Assembly: GCA_019753235.1 (NCBI GenBank)
Contig: JAIELF010000011.1
Span: 1 to 64,000 of the forward strand
DNA from: a bacterium
Lineage (GTDB): Bacteria; Planctomycetota; Planctomycetia; Kolteriales; Kolteriaceae
Direction of reading: 5' to 3'
DNA length: 64,000 nucleotides
Positions 17,678-26,263 of the stretch are shown here, piece by piece. The translations under genes and the position numbers were made by a program. Under the pieces are notes generated by a model that searched no databases, was not told where the DNA came from, and was given only the letters and a program-made list of their open reading frames with translations. Position 1 is the stretch's first letter. Each line of letters starts with the position of its first letter.

Positions 17678-19087
17678 TCAATCATTGACGTGGTAGGGGA
17701 GAGTCTGGCGAGCGAGCGGTCTAGTCGATGTTGGGGTTCCTTGGATTGTTGCGGTCGTCGCGGCGTACGCGCCGTGACGAACAATCACCACGTCGACCTG
17801 CTTGGCCACGTTCGGCGTGGACGAACGATTGGGATCTGCGCACGTACCAGATCTCTGATTTGTTTTCACGTCGTGCCTATGCTTGAAGTGGTTCGATCCT
17901 GGAGCAACGCATTGCACATCTGAAAGAGAATGATTCGGAGTGATCACTGTCTGACCGGTTTTTTCCTCGATTGCCTTGATGAGTAAAAGGGCGACAAGGC
18001 GGTTGAGGGCGTAGCACCTGTCGAAATGATCGCACTCCATGATCAAGTCGATCGTCGGTAAATCTGAGCGAAGCATTTGCTTGACGGCGTTCTTTAGAGC
18101 GGGATCTGCAAGAACGTTGTCGGCCAGTTCGTTTGTTTGCTTATGCATCCAGTCAAGAAGTGGATGGTCGTGCCTTTTTTCTCCTCCAATGGCGTACGCT
18201 CGCTGGCATTGGTCATCGAGGCTGTAAAGCTTCATTTCAATGGTGGAAAAGAAAGAAGGATCGGCGGATTTGATCGCGAGATAAACTTCTTTTGCCGTGT
18301 CTCTGCTTGTGGCCATCCGGATGAAATCCTGCAAGGCGCCGTCGCCGGCGCCCGAGATCACCGCAGTTGCCGGCGAACTGCTCGTTCCAAGGTGCAAGTC
18401 GGTGATGGAGTCTCTCGACCAAAAATTTGGTCCAGAATATTTCGCGATGTTTGTTCGTTCCGCTGCGATGCCGACGCAGTTGATGGCCATTCCAAAGTCT
18501 AACGGCCACAGAAAGGACTGCATGGTTTGGCCTTTGGTGATCGGAGCCGGAGCGACCGTAGCTTGAATCTTCTTGTCCGACGTCACATTGTAAGACGTTA
18601 CCTTGTGGCTTGGCGAAAAATGGAGGAGGCCATTCGCGGATCGAATCGCGGCATTGAGTTCCTTTCGCCAATCGGCAACAAGAAAATTACCAAAACCTTT
18701 CAGGTAAGTAAGTGGCATCGGCGGCGTACCAAGAGGTGGGAAACAACCCGCGTCCCAACCATCTCTCGGGAAGTCGTATTGAACCGGATCGACGTACCGA
18801 GTGAAGGCTTGGGCTTGAGCCACGAAAGCGTCGACCTCGCGTTCCAGAATCACTGTCTTGACTTTAAAGTCGACCGCTGCACGAATGGCTGCGGAAACAC
18901 CACCCGCGCCAGCACCAACAACGAGAAGATTCTTATCTTTATCGTTGATCAGTCCGTTTTCGAAACCACGGTCAACAAGCTTTCGCCCACGAATCATTTG
19001 ATCTCTGATCGAGATTGGATACTGGATGCCGGCGGTGTCAAATATGTTGTCGCGGAGATGATGAATGGAGAGAAACGGATCGACCAT
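17678..19087 (-). CDS. Two-Rossmann (FAD/NAD(P)-binding) protein of unknown function
   Basis: The 469-residue protein has a dinucleotide-binding start LLVVGAGAGGVSAAIRAA (GxGxxG at 58-63) with an acidic residue after the second strand (VILERE). A motif RYVDPVQYDFPRDGW (97-111) follows, then a second glycine-rich loop VISGAGDGALQDFIRMAT (243-260) and a C-terminal strand VVIVRHGA (433-440). The layout suits a flavin- or NAD-dependent protein, but I cannot name a characterised family. There is no signal peptide or membrane helix. Base composition is clearly more AT-rich than hisI or the gene at 20265. It follows the unknown gene at 19234 after 146 bases, probably as one transcript. Convergent with hisI, 15 bases between stops. 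Confidence 0.78.
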   Translation of the reverse strand: MVDPFLSIHHLRDNIFDTAGIQYPISIRDQMIRGRKLVDRGFENGLINDKDKNLLVVGAGAGGVSAAIRAAVDFKVKTVILEREVDAFVAQAQAFTRYVDPVQYDFPRDGWDAGCFPPLGTPPMPLTYLKGFGNFLVADWRKELNAAIRSANGLLHFSPSHKVTSYNVTSDKKIQATVAPAPITKGQTMQSFLWPLDFGMAINCVGIAAERTNIAKYSGPNFWSRDSITDLHLGTSSSPATAVISGAGDGALQDFIRMATSRDTAKEVYLAIKSADPSFFSTIEMKLYSLDDQCQRAYAIGGEKRHDHPLLDWMHKQTNELADNVLADPALKNAVKQMLRSDLPTIDLIMECDHFDRCYALNRLVALLLIKAIEEKTGQTVITPNHSLSDVQCVAPGSNHFKHRHDVKTNQRSGTCADPNRSSTPNVAKQVDVVIVRHGAYAATTATIQGTPTSTRPLARQTLPYHVND

Positions 19088-19233
19088 GGCGAATCATCCA
19101 GAGTTCACTCAGTAACGAAAAGGAATTGGTACAAGATGACACCCTCGAAATCAAAATATTTTCCTAATCAATGCGGTTTCACGGATGGTTGGCGACATCA
19201 TCGCCGGAGGACGGGACCTAGAAACGGAATGAC

Positions 19234-19881
19234 TTAACTCGATGGGCTCTTTGCTTCATCGGTGGGTTTGGCATCTTTATTCCAAATCGCTTCGAGCTCG
19301 TCTTTGCTCATCGTTGTTACTGCATCGGTCGGTTCGCTCGAACAACGAACAGGTAGTTTAGGCTGAACGCCTTGGGCTTGAATATCTGCGATCTCCGTTT
19401 CCCGCTGACCGAGTTGTTCGGCCAGGCGTTTGATGACTCCACGGCAGTCCAACTCCTTCAAGTCACTGTCAGAGGCAGGAAAGAAGATGGCGCCCCGTTG
19501 GATGGCGAGTGACAAACAATCGTCATCGATCTTGCGATGATCGCCAGTGAGATAAATGGCTGGCCGAATCGCTGTCCCGTCCATCCGCTGTTGACGACGA
19601 TTGATGAGCGTCTTCATCATGTCGCAAACGGACGGGATGACGTCTTGATCAACAAAGAGAACAACTTTGCTCGGTTGCTCTCTATTTAAAGCCTTTATCA
19701 ACATTCTTGCCGGAAGCTGGACGATTTCGAAGGTCTGATGAGGAGTCTGGATCCCGGCGAGGATTTTCTCGGTGGTCGGTGGCGGGTCTTGTTGCAGACC
19801 TCCCGTGTGCACCGGCTGCGGCAAGGCAGTGGGTTCGGTGAGAATGAGTCCCAGTATTTTGTTGAGGCGTCTCTCCGGCAT
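19234..19881 (-). CDS. Hypothetical protein, partner of the Rossmann protein
   Basis: I do not recognise this 215-residue protein. The middle (about 70-160) reads like an alpha/beta domain: KVVLFVDQDVIPSVCDMMKTL, RPAIYLTGDHRKIDDD, GAIFFPASDSDLKELDCRGVI. The first strand VVLFVDQD recalls a receiver, but the spacing does not fit one well. The N terminus and the tail (TTMSKDELEAIW then Lys/Ser-rich) look flexible. It heads the AT-richer two-gene unit; a perfect 18-base palindrome lies 27-44 bases upstream of its ATG. The ribosome site is weak, so the start is uncertain. Confidence 0.6.
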   Translation of the reverse strand: MPERRLNKILGLILTEPTALPQPVHTGGLQQDPPPTTEKILAGIQTPHQTFEIVQLPARMLIKALNREQPSKVVLFVDQDVIPSVCDMMKTLINRRQQRMDGTAIRPAIYLTGDHRKIDDDCLSLAIQRGAIFFPASDSDLKELDCRGVIKRLAEQLGQRETEIADIQAQGVQPKLPVRCSSEPTDAVTTMSKDELEAIWNKDAKPTDEAKSPSS

Positions 19882-20264
19882 AAGGCAGTTAACCTATTGA
19901 GATTCAGTTGCCACTCAAGTGGCAAGGTGAGCAATATTGCGGGTCGACCTAAAATGGTCAACCTCAAGCTTTCCTTGTTCAAGGGTATCGTCAATTTTCG
20001 AGGAAGGCTATCAAAGGATTCTCGTAGTTTCAAGCGTGCCCGCCCTGACGACGGCAACCGAATTGGAATGGTCGTCGTTTTCGGCTGTTTCGACCCAACT
20101 TACCCAAGACCACTTGCCCACAATCGCGGCGAAATCGGCAAATGGTTTCCGTAAGACTCGTTCCGCAAATCGAGAAATGGCGTTCTACGAGGAGCGAAGG
20201 TGGGTCGGCGAATACTGGCGCGAACTCTCATCGCAAATCGCTTGACACTCTGTGGACGCGAAAT
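19882..20264. other. Intergenic region upstream of the island
   Basis: 383 bases between the island and the end of the GT-C gene. It holds the palindrome described separately. Open frames here are short, overlap each other on both strands and lack ribosome sites; I see no gene. Confidence 0.4.
19908..19925. promoter_or_regulatory. Perfect palindrome, putative operator
   Basis: TTGCCACT and AGTGGCAA flank a two-base centre, making an 18-base site with exact dyad symmetry. The two-base centre is too tight for an RNA hairpin loop, so a protein-binding operator is the better reading. It sits 27-44 bases upstream of the gene at 19881, where a promoter would be expected. Confidence 0.45.
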
Positions 20265-22418
20265 CTACTCCTCTGACAGTCGAATCTCTGGGGCTATGAA
20301 AGGTTGGTGGTGGGTGTAGAGTTCGCGACGCTGCTGAATCTGCCTGGCCAGTTTATCGTCGGCCAGTTCACGAGATCGGCTCTCGGCTTGGCTGGCAACC
20401 TTGACGGCCTCTTCAAAAAAACCATTGGCCGCCAGTGCTGCTGCTAGGAGATCCAGATCAGAGGGCGTGACCGGACCTTGCCGAACGGTCAACTCGCGAG
20501 CCAGTTGGAGAGCTCGCTTCGCATGGCGAACCTCCGCCGGTCGAGCGCTTGCGAGAATCCACGCCAGTCTCCTTTTCGCGGCCCGGAATCCGCCATCGCG
20601 CCGAAGGAGCTCTTCATAGTGTCCGATGGCACGCGAGTACTCGCCGAACTGCTCTTCTATCTGGGCGATCGCCAACAAATCTTTGGGTGGATCAAGATCG
20701 TCGCCGACCGCCTCTTCGAGCAGACCAAGTGATGCACGATCAGGCTGAATCAGAATCCGTAGCCTTGCGACGTTCAAGCGATCCATCTCGGCATTCGAAC
20801 TGATCTGCGCCAGTCGCTCGGCCAGCGGCAGTGCCAGGCGATAGTCACGATCGCGTACGTGGATGGCCATAATCTTCTCGCAGGCCGAACGGTTGGCAGG
20901 CTCAAACGTGAGCACCTTTTCCAGATCCTCGATGGCAAGATTCTTTGAACCACTTTTGAGATAAGCTGCCGCCCGGTTGACGTATGCTTGAGTCAGCTTA
21001 GGAGCGTTTTCGATGGCTTTGGACGCACTCTCGATCGCTTCTGAATGATGGCCGACTTGAAGGAGAAGTGCCGACCGATTGCACCAAAAGGGACCACTCC
21101 GATCGTTGATCGCGAGGGCACGGTCGATGAGAGCCTCATCCGAAGACCAATGTTGGATCTGGTTCCATGTGGTTGCCGAGAGAGCGATCCCCAAGATCGG
21201 CCAGCTCAGTCCAAATAGCCGGGGCCAGCGCCGACAAAGCAGACCAAACGCAAGCGACAAAGCGATCATGGGAGAAAGAGCGTATCGGTCCGCAACGGTC
21301 GATATCTCCTGGAAGCCAAACGGGACCAGACCCAACATCGGCAAAAGGGCGGCAACATAAAGCATCACGCAGCAGAGAGCCGACCGACCACCAACGAGTC
21401 CTAGAAGAAGTAGCCCAGCCACCAAAAAAAAGTAGCCCGCGAAAACGTTCCGAACATCGCCGGCACGCAAGGAGGTAAAGAAGTTCTTTGTGGGCTCGGA
21501 GATAAGCGAGAGAACGAAAGAAGGATGTCGACCGTAATCGGGACCAAGGTCGCGCGGAGCCATCGCTAAGGGAAGATATGTTCCGAGCGCATCGAGCGCG
21601 ATCAGAGGGCGATCGACAGGAGCGACCTCGACACGAGAGACAGGTGCTTGCGCATAAGCGGTGATCGCCACGAAAGCAGCACCGAGGATGATCCACGGGC
21701 CCAGATAACGGATCACCTGCATGATCGGCCTTCGAAACCAGATGACATCAATGACCATCGCCATGAAGGGGATCGCGACGCTCCAAGGCTTGGCGAGAAG
21801 TGACAATAGATACAGCATCTGAGCCAGCGCGAACTGTCTTGATGATGTCGTGGGGGTGGCCATCGCGTCGAGGTGCCCATTGATTGCCCAAACTCCCAGC
21901 GCGAGCGCGAGGAGCCCCTTGGCTTCGCTCACCCATGCCACCGACTCGACGTGCAGCGGATGAACCAGCCAAAGAAGAGTTCCGGCCAATGGTGCCGACC
22001 CGATCGGAATGGATGGAAGAATCGACGATGTCCCAAGCATGCGACTCAACAGCCCGTAGACCGCCGTCGCCGACACCCAAAACAGAAGCAGATTGCCGGC
22101 ATGATAGATCGCGGGGCTCGGTTGAGTTTGAAAGAGCCCCAGGAGCAACCACCAAGTGTAAGTGAGGGGCATGTAGATACCGGCATGACCTTCGAGCCAG
22201 ATCTTCCGCAGGCCGGCAATGCTGGAGGGGTGTAGGTGCGGGTTGTCGACGATCAGAACCTGGTCGTCCCACTGCAACAACGGGAACGTCAGCACCCGGC
22301 CATACAGAACCAAAATGACAAGCAGAAAGAGAGTCGATGGCCAGACGAGCGACCGCCAAGCAAATCGGCTGGGCGTGGCCGGCACCGGGGGGAATGTCAT
22401 CATAGTCTCGGCCGGCAA
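20265..22418 (-). CDS. Multi-pass GT-C-like membrane protein with C-terminal TPR repeats
   Basis: The 717-residue protein begins with a membrane helix and the loop FPLLQWDDQVLIVDNPHL, the acidic first-loop motif (WDD) of GT-C/protein O-mannosyltransferase-like enzymes. About ten membrane spans follow to about residue 430. From there TPR units run to the end (SALLLQVGHHSEAIESASKAIENAP, AYLKSGSKNLAIEDLEKVL, FGEYSRAIGHYEEL). This resembles TMTC-like bacterial proteins that would transfer sugars outside the membrane; substrate and acceptor are unknown. AAAGGAATTCGATGG-like sequence precedes it, with no strong Shine-Dalgarno. Confidence 0.8.
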   Translation of the reverse strand: MPAETMMTFPPVPATPSRFAWRSLVWPSTLFLLVILVLYGRVLTFPLLQWDDQVLIVDNPHLHPSSIAGLRKIWLEGHAGIYMPLTYTWWLLLGLFQTQPSPAIYHAGNLLLFWVSATAVYGLLSRMLGTSSILPSIPIGSAPLAGTLLWLVHPLHVESVAWVSEAKGLLALALGVWAINGHLDAMATPTTSSRQFALAQMLYLLSLLAKPWSVAIPFMAMVIDVIWFRRPIMQVIRYLGPWIILGAAFVAITAYAQAPVSRVEVAPVDRPLIALDALGTYLPLAMAPRDLGPDYGRHPSFVLSLISEPTKNFFTSLRAGDVRNVFAGYFFLVAGLLLLGLVGGRSALCCVMLYVAALLPMLGLVPFGFQEISTVADRYALSPMIALSLAFGLLCRRWPRLFGLSWPILGIALSATTWNQIQHWSSDEALIDRALAINDRSGPFWCNRSALLLQVGHHSEAIESASKAIENAPKLTQAYVNRAAAYLKSGSKNLAIEDLEKVLTFEPANRSACEKIMAIHVRDRDYRLALPLAERLAQISSNAEMDRLNVARLRILIQPDRASLGLLEEAVGDDLDPPKDLLAIAQIEEQFGEYSRAIGHYEELLRRDGGFRAAKRRLAWILASARPAEVRHAKRALQLARELTVRQGPVTPSDLDLLAAALAANGFFEEAVKVASQAESRSRELADDKLARQIQQRRELYTHHQPFIAPEIRLSEE

Positions 22419-22607
22419 AGGAATTCGATGGAGACCGCTTCAACGCCTCCTCGACGGAAATGAACCGTCGTTCCCATATACTACACAACGGTTTGCGAGA
22501 AAACCTCGGCGATCTGGTCGGTGGCGGTCGACCGTCGGGGCCACCCGTCCGCTCGCGGTGTTCGCGACCGGTGGTGGTTTGCCGATCGGATGAGGGGAGA
22601 TTCTTCG

Positions 22608-23678
22608 TTGCATCGTACGCACAACATCAACATTAAGAGCATTCGCCCCCTCAGTTCTCCCAAGGATATCTTGGCGGAATACCCTCTCACGGAGGATGTC
22701 GCTCAGCATGTGGTTCTTCGGCGAGAAGAGGTCTGCCGAATTCTGTCGGGGGACGATACCCGTCTCTTAGTGGTGGTCGGGCCCTGTTCGATTCATGATC
22801 CCGAGTCGTGTCTGGAGTATGCTCGTCGACTGAAGGATTTGGCGTCCCAGGTGGCCGACCGAATGATGTTGGTGATGCGAGTTTATTTCGAGAAGCCGCG
22901 AACCACCGTCGGATGGAAGGGGCTCATCAACGATCCTCACTTGAACGATACGTTCGACATCGAGACCGGTCTGCGTCACGCTCGCAAGCTTCTTTTAGAA
23001 GTGAATCAGCTCGGCATCCCTGCCGCCACCGAAATGCTCGAGCCGATCACGCCGCAGTACATTGCGGACCTTTTGACGCTCGCTTCCATCGGCGCCCGCA
23101 CAACCGAGTCGCCGACGCATCGGCAAATGGCCAGCGGTCTATCGATGCCGATCGGCTTTAAGAATGGGACCGACGGAGAACTTCAAATTGCCATCGATGC
23201 GATGCAGGCGGCACGTCACCCTCATGCTTTTGTCGGTATTAATGACGAAGGTCGGACCAGCATCGTTCAAACAAGTGGCAATCCCTGGGGACATTTGATT
23301 CTTCGTGGCGGTCGATCCGGCACGAATTACTCTGCAGATCAGCTTCAAAAGGCCAAAGAAAGGCTTCAAGCAGTCGGGCTCTCGCCCAGAGTTCTTGTCG
23401 ATTGCAGTCATGCCAATTCAAATAAAGATTTTCGCAAACAATCGATCGCTTGGCAGGATGTTGTTCGTCAGCGGTTGCAAGGGGACGATGCCGCCATCGG
23501 CCTGATGTTGGAAAGCCATCTGCACGAAGGTGCTCAAAAACTCGAAGGAGACCCAGCCAAACTGAAGTATGGAGTTTCCATCACCGATGGTTGCATTGGA
23601 TGGGAAGAGACTCGCGACTTGATTTTAACGTCACATGAACAGCTCGCCGCCACCTCTGTCAGCACGACCGGGGCGTGA
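22608..23678 (+). CDS. aroF: 3-deoxy-7-phosphoheptulonate synthase (class I, AroF/G/H type)
   Basis: First enzyme of the shikimate pathway, joining PEP and erythrose-4-phosphate. The 356-residue product has VVGPCSIHDPESCLEYA, RVYFEKPRTTVGWKG, IGARTTESPTHRQMASG, PIGFKNGTDG, LRGGRSGTNY, DCSHANSNKD and ESHLHEG in family order. I chose the TTG at 22608, which follows GGGGAGA by seven bases and gives an N terminus like E. coli AroF (a short NIN strand before the barrel). An ATG at 22590 is in frame but lacks a ribosome site. Which amino acid feeds back on it cannot be read here. Its stop overlaps the sulfotransferase start. Confidence 0.94.
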   Translation: MHRTHNINIKSIRPLSSPKDILAEYPLTEDVAQHVVLRREEVCRILSGDDTRLLVVVGPCSIHDPESCLEYARRLKDLASQVADRMMLVMRVYFEKPRTTVGWKGLINDPHLNDTFDIETGLRHARKLLLEVNQLGIPAATEMLEPITPQYIADLLTLASIGARTTESPTHRQMASGLSMPIGFKNGTDGELQIAIDAMQAARHPHAFVGINDEGRTSIVQTSGNPWGHLILRGGRSGTNYSADQLQKAKERLQAVGLSPRVLVDCSHANSNKDFRKQSIAWQDVVRQRLQGDDAAIGLMLESHLHEGAQKLEGDPAKLKYGVSITDGCIGWEETRDLILTSHEQLAATSVSTTGA

Positions 23679-24844
23679 CGATGGACCCTTTGCCGGCCGA
23701 GCGGGATGGATGGGATCCTTGGCGCGAGTGGTTCTCGCTCCATTTCTTCACCACGCTTCAGGGAATCGCGGCTGACACCTGGTGGCAGCATCTTCGGCAG
23801 AATAGTTTTCGTGTCGGTTTCGGGCATTTGGCTCGCGTCGCGCTCATCAGTGTTTCGAGCCCCGTCAATTCTTCCTTCGCGAAGAAAGACCAACGAGTAT
23901 TCGGCGACGCGATCGCGAAGACCGAGATTCAGCCTCCCATCTTTCTTCTCGGCCACTGGCGCAGTGGGACCACGCTCTTGCAGCGATATTTCGCAATGGA
24001 TGAGAGGTTCTCTTACCCGAACTTCTACCAATGCGTTTTCCCTCGTGGGTTCTTGCATTCGCAAGAGAAGAACATGAAACGCTGGGCGGGAATGCTCCCC
24101 AAAACTCGGATCTTTGACCAGATGGACAATGATTTTGCCTCGGCCGCCGAGGATGAATTCGCTCTCTGCTCGCTGACGGGTTATTCACCCTACATGGGCT
24201 GGAGCTTTCCGCAGAACTGGGATCACTACTATCGCTATTTGACCTTTCGCAACGTACCGGCTTCAGAATTGAAAGAGTGGAAAGAGGCCTTTCTCTATTT
24301 CGTGCGTAAGGTTCAATTTCATACTGGCAAGCGTGTGGTGCTTAAAAGCCCCCCTCATACGTGTCGCATCAAACTCTTGCTGGATCTCTTTCCCGGAGCC
24401 AAGTTCGTTCACATCAGGCGACATCCTTTAGCGGTGTTCCCTTCGACAAAGAAAATGCTCACGACGTTTCTCAAGAGCACGCAACTGCAATCGTTCGATC
24501 CATCAACGCTCGATCAGCGGATCATTGACGTTTACCGCGAGCTCTACGATGCGTTTTTTGATGAGTTGAGTTTGATCCCGAAGAGCGATTTCTGCGACAT
24601 CGCTTATGAAACACTCGAACAAAACCCGGTCGAAACCCTCCGCGGGCTCTATGAGCAGCTTTCTCTGCCAGACTTTTCTGTCATCGAGCCGACGATCGAT
24701 CGATACGTGCGCTCGCTGGCGACCTATCAAAAGAATCAATTTCGACCGCTGCCGACAGAACTGGTGGATCGATTGGCTCGCGAGTGGGACCGATCGTTCA
24801 CGTCATGGGAATACTCGCTGGACCCGGCCGGCAGTCCTGCTTGA
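23675..24844 (+). CDS. Sulfotransferase-family protein
   Basis: The 389-residue protein carries the PAPS-binding signatures: 5'-phosphosulfate loop FLLGHWRSGTTLLQ and 3'-phosphate site KFVHIRRHPLAVFPS. The central KSPPHTCRI and the C-terminal helix region are also typical of bacterial stf0/sulfotransferase-3-like enzymes. No signal peptide. The GTG at 23675 overlaps the aroF stop (GTGA), so translation is coupled; the ATG at 23681 is the alternative. The acceptor is unknown. No PAPS synthesis genes are in the window. Confidence 0.86.
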   Translation: MTMDPLPAERDGWDPWREWFSLHFFTTLQGIAADTWWQHLRQNSFRVGFGHLARVALISVSSPVNSSFAKKDQRVFGDAIAKTEIQPPIFLLGHWRSGTTLLQRYFAMDERFSYPNFYQCVFPRGFLHSQEKNMKRWAGMLPKTRIFDQMDNDFASAAEDEFALCSLTGYSPYMGWSFPQNWDHYYRYLTFRNVPASELKEWKEAFLYFVRKVQFHTGKRVVLKSPPHTCRIKLLLDLFPGAKFVHIRRHPLAVFPSTKKMLTTFLKSTQLQSFDPSTLDQRIIDVYRELYDAFFDELSLIPKSDFCDIAYETLEQNPVETLRGLYEQLSLPDFSVIEPTIDRYVRSLATYQKNQFRPLPTELVDRLAREWDRSFTSWEYSLDPAGSPA

Positions 24845-25054
24845 TTTCTGTTCATCCGTCCGCTTGGCAAATTGATAGGTCGCCCGCCGTCCGATTCCTC
24901 TCTGCCTTGTGATGGATGTCCGGCAACCTTGCATTTCTTGAAAGATGAATGATAGGAAGGTGCGGAGGGGTCTCTTCCGCGGATAAGTTGTAGGTCTTCG
25001 CCCGGCCGATCCGGCATGCTCCCCCTATGCTAAAGGTATCAACAGGAGCCTTGT

Positions 25055-26242
25055 GTGAGCGACCGAATTCGGGATGATGATGTGACCATCGCCTTTTCGG
25101 TTCCTGCCGTTCATCGACTTCGCTTTACGGATGATGTCTTTGGTGCTGATCACGCCGTGCTCCACGACTTGCTCGAGCCCTCTGGCCCGCAGCCGGCACG
25201 TGTACAAATTTGGCTTGATGACGATGTTGATCAGGCCAATCCTTGGCTCCGCGAGGGGATTGATCGGGCGATGGCCCCCATTCTGCATCGAGCAGTCCGC
25301 GTCGGCAACTTTCAGGTCGTACCCGGTGGCGAATCGAGCAAGAACGACATTCATCTTTTAGAGCGAATGTTGAAAGTGATGAACGCGGCGGATCTGGATC
25401 GTCGAAGTTATGTCGCCGTCATCGGCGGCGGAGCCGTCCTAGATGTGGTGGGCTTTGCCGCTTCGATCGCGCATCGCGGCATTCGACTTGTTCGTTTTCC
25501 GACGACGACACTGGCGCAGGCCGATTCGGGCGTCGGTGTCAAAAATGGTGTCAATCTATTCGACAAGAAGAATTGGGTCGGAAGCTTTGCTATTCCATGG
25601 GGCGTGATCAACGATACTCGTCTGCTCGAGACTCTCTCCGATCGCGATTATCGGTGCGGCTTTGCCGAGGCGGTCAAGGTTTCGCTGCTGAAGGACCCGG
25701 CTGTTTGGCAGATGATCCTACGATCGACCGCCGGCATCGGTCGCCGAGACCCGGAACTTTGTCAGACCATCATTCGTGCGTCGGCCAAGCTTCATTTGCA
25801 ACACATCACGCAAGGGGGAGATCCCTTTGAAAGCGAAGAGGCTCGTCCGCTTGATTTCGGTCATTGGTCGGCGCACAAGTTAGAAAGTCTCTCACACTAT
25901 CGACTACGCCATGGTGAAGCGGTCGCGACCGGCTTGGCAATTGATGTTCTTTATTCATCGAAGAAGCTGGGCTTACCGATCGACGATGCTCGAGAGATCA
26001 TCTCTTGCCTCGTGAAGCTTGGTTTCTCATTCCAGATACCAGAACTTGCTGATGTCGAAACGCTGATGGGTGGGCTGGAAGAATTCCGCCAACACCTCGG
26101 GGGTCGGCTCACGTTGACCATGCTCCGCGCGATCGGCTCGCCCGTCGATGTCCACGAAGTCGACACGCAGGCGATGAAGGATTCGATTCGTCAAGTCTAT
26201 CAGTTGGTGAAGAGCCCTTCGCTGAAAGATGTACTCGCCTAG
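25055..26242 (+). CDS. eboD: EboD-type 3-dehydroquinate synthase homologue
   Basis: A 395-residue sugar-phosphate cyclase fold with NAD-binding [63 protein letters not shown], the zinc His in [11 protein letters not shown] and RHGEAVATG, so catalysis looks possible. The N-terminal extension ([16 protein letters not shown], then [12 protein letters not shown]) and overall length match the EboD branch better than housekeeping AroB. The GTG at 25055 has AGGAG six bases upstream. It lies 8 kb from eboA/eboB. An AroB role in shikimate synthesis is the alternative; the nearby aroF allows it. Confidence 0.78.
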   Translation: MSDRIRDDDVTIAFSVPAVHRLRFTDDVFGADHAVLHDLLEPSGPQPARVQIWLDDDVDQANPWLREGIDRAMAPILHRAVRVGNFQVVPGGESSKNDIHLLERMLKVMNAADLDRRSYVAVIGGGAVLDVVGFAASIAHRGIRLVRFPTTTLAQADSGVGVKNGVNLFDKKNWVGSFAIPWGVINDTRLLETLSDRDYRCGFAEAVKVSLLKDPAVWQMILRSTAGIGRRDPELCQTIIRASAKLHLQHITQGGDPFESEEARPLDFGHWSAHKLESLSHYRLRHGEAVATGLAIDVLYSSKKLGLPIDDAREIISCLVKLGFSFQIPELADVETLMGGLEEFRQHLGGRLTLTMLRAIGSPVDVHEVDTQAMKDSIRQVYQLVKSPSLKDVLA

Positions 26243-26263
26243 CGCGACATCTCGGCGTCACGC

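Noticed and set aside
19698-20057. 119-codon minus-strand frame overlapping the island gene
   Set aside because: Out of frame with the better-supported gene at 19234-19881 and unlike any protein.
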